A stretch of 34,928 nt of DNA from Enterovibrio norvegicus DSM 15893 (GTDB lineage Bacteria > Pseudomonadota > Gammaproteobacteria > Enterobacterales > Vibrionaceae), in NCBI RefSeq assembly GCF_900115495.1, contig NZ_FOWR01000050.1, positions 1 through 34,928 of the forward strand, written 5' to 3'. The notes beneath the pieces were generated by a model. The model made no database searches and was not told the DNA's origin. It worked only from the letters and a program-made list of their open reading frames with translations. Position 1 is the first letter of the stretch. The number at the start of each line of letters is the position of its first letter. The position numbers were made by a program, and so were the translations under genes. Positions 34,589 through 34,928 of this stretch are shown here, piece by piece.

Positions 34589-34928
34589 GAGACTGTAACT
34601 AATTTTGTGTAACTGGCTATCACACCATACTCTAATGAGAGTTAAGGATAGGCAGATGCGCATGAACAAGAAAGAACTCGAAGCTTTCGCAAAGGAAGCA
34701 GCCAAAGGTATCAAAACACCTGAGGACTTGAACGAATTTAGCCAGATGTTGAAAAAAATCACCGTCGAAGCAGCGTTGAATGCTGAAATGGATGAGCACC
34801 TAGGCTACGAAAAACATCAAAAGTCGCCATCAAACAACAGTCGGAATGGCACGAGCAGCAAACGTGTCAAAACCGAAGAGGGCGAATTTGATCTTGATAC
34901 ACCGCGCGACCGCGATGGCTCCTTTGAG
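34589..34928 (+). mobile_element. IS256-family insertion sequence, left end (cut by window edge)
   Basis: The probable left terminal inverted repeat begins near 34589 (GAGACTGTAACT, then TGTGTAACTGG). This resembles the ends of IS256-family elements, with a TGTAACT/TGTAACT pair. The transposase start follows about 70 bases inside. The exact boundary and the 8-base target duplication cannot be confirmed without the right end. Confidence 0.75.
34656..34928 (+). CDS. IS256-family transposase, N-terminal 91 residues (partial)
   Basis: The frame is open from ATG 34656 (AAGGA seven bases upstream; a second ATG at 34662 is possible) to the window edge. The translated start contains the IS256/MULE-family N-terminal signature: AALNAEMDEHLGYEKH, then NNSRNGTSSKRVKTEEGEFDLDTPRDRDGSF, which matches the 'NSRNG..K..KT..G...ID.PRDR.G.F' consensus. 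The DDE catalytic residues lie beyond the edge. Activity cannot be judged. Confidence 0.9.
   Translation, partial: MRMNKKELEAFAKEAAKGIKTPEDLNEFSQMLKKITVEAALNAEMDEHLGYEKHQKSPSNNSRNGTSSKRVKTEEGEFDLDTPRDRDGSFE

Noticed and set aside
34568-34762. 64-codon minus-strand hydrophobic frame at the IS left end
   Set aside because: Antisense to the transposase start and spans the insertion-sequence boundary.

Overview
The window looks like a chromosomal segment of a marine gammaproteobacterium, most likely Vibrionaceae. A Grimontia- or Enterovibrio-like genus is my guess; no rRNA or other species marker is present to settle it. The evidence is the gene order topA-yciN ... sohB-yciK ... rluB-yciO-rnm | trp ... 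yciB-yciA ... yciI ... cls, which is the gammaproteobacterial 'yci/trp' neighbourhood known from E. coli. Other support comes from a bifunctional trpCF, a TrpR-type operator and a giant LapA-type adhesin.

Layout from the left. Positions 1-2318 (minus) hold the N-terminal part of a very large repeat adhesin: a retention module, a di-alanine LapG-type site and five to six Calx-beta/Ig-like repeats, running off the left edge. After an A+T-rich gap come manganese pyrophosphatase ppaC, two small outer-membrane beta-barrel proteins, a LysR regulator, a small unknown protein, a MarR regulator and cardiolipin synthase, all on the minus strand. From about 9.5 to 13.5 kb the plus strand carries an SNF-type sodium symporter behind a strongly structured leader, an RluA-family pseudouridine synthase, a 71-residue basic protein overlapping a SAM methyltransferase, and a small unknown protein. 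From 13.5 to 15.4 kb (minus) lie a probable AspS/GspS-beta pilotin lipoprotein, yciI, yciA and yciB.

Positions 15.5-23.5 kb hold a complete tryptophan operon on the minus strand: promoter and TrpR operator, trpL leader peptide with three tandem Trp codons, attenuator, a type I-beta DAHP synthase, then trpE, trpG, trpD, trpCF, trpB, trpA and a terminator. The first enzyme of the shikimate pathway is thus placed under the Trp operator and attenuator and is coupled to trpE by a 4-base overlap. Divergently transcribed are rnm, yciO and rluB.

The right part holds yciK (minus), sohB and a DUF805 protein, then an A+T-rich acyltransferase-3/SGNH O-acyltransferase that looks inserted into the conserved order. 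It is followed by yciN (minus), a nested inverted repeat, topA, and the left end of an IS256-family insertion sequence just past the topA terminator, cut by the window edge.

The items most worth a second look are the multi-hairpin leader of the SNF symporter, the DAHP-synthase-headed trp operon with its full regulatory region, the LapG-cleavable adhesin, and the nested inverted repeat upstream of topA.
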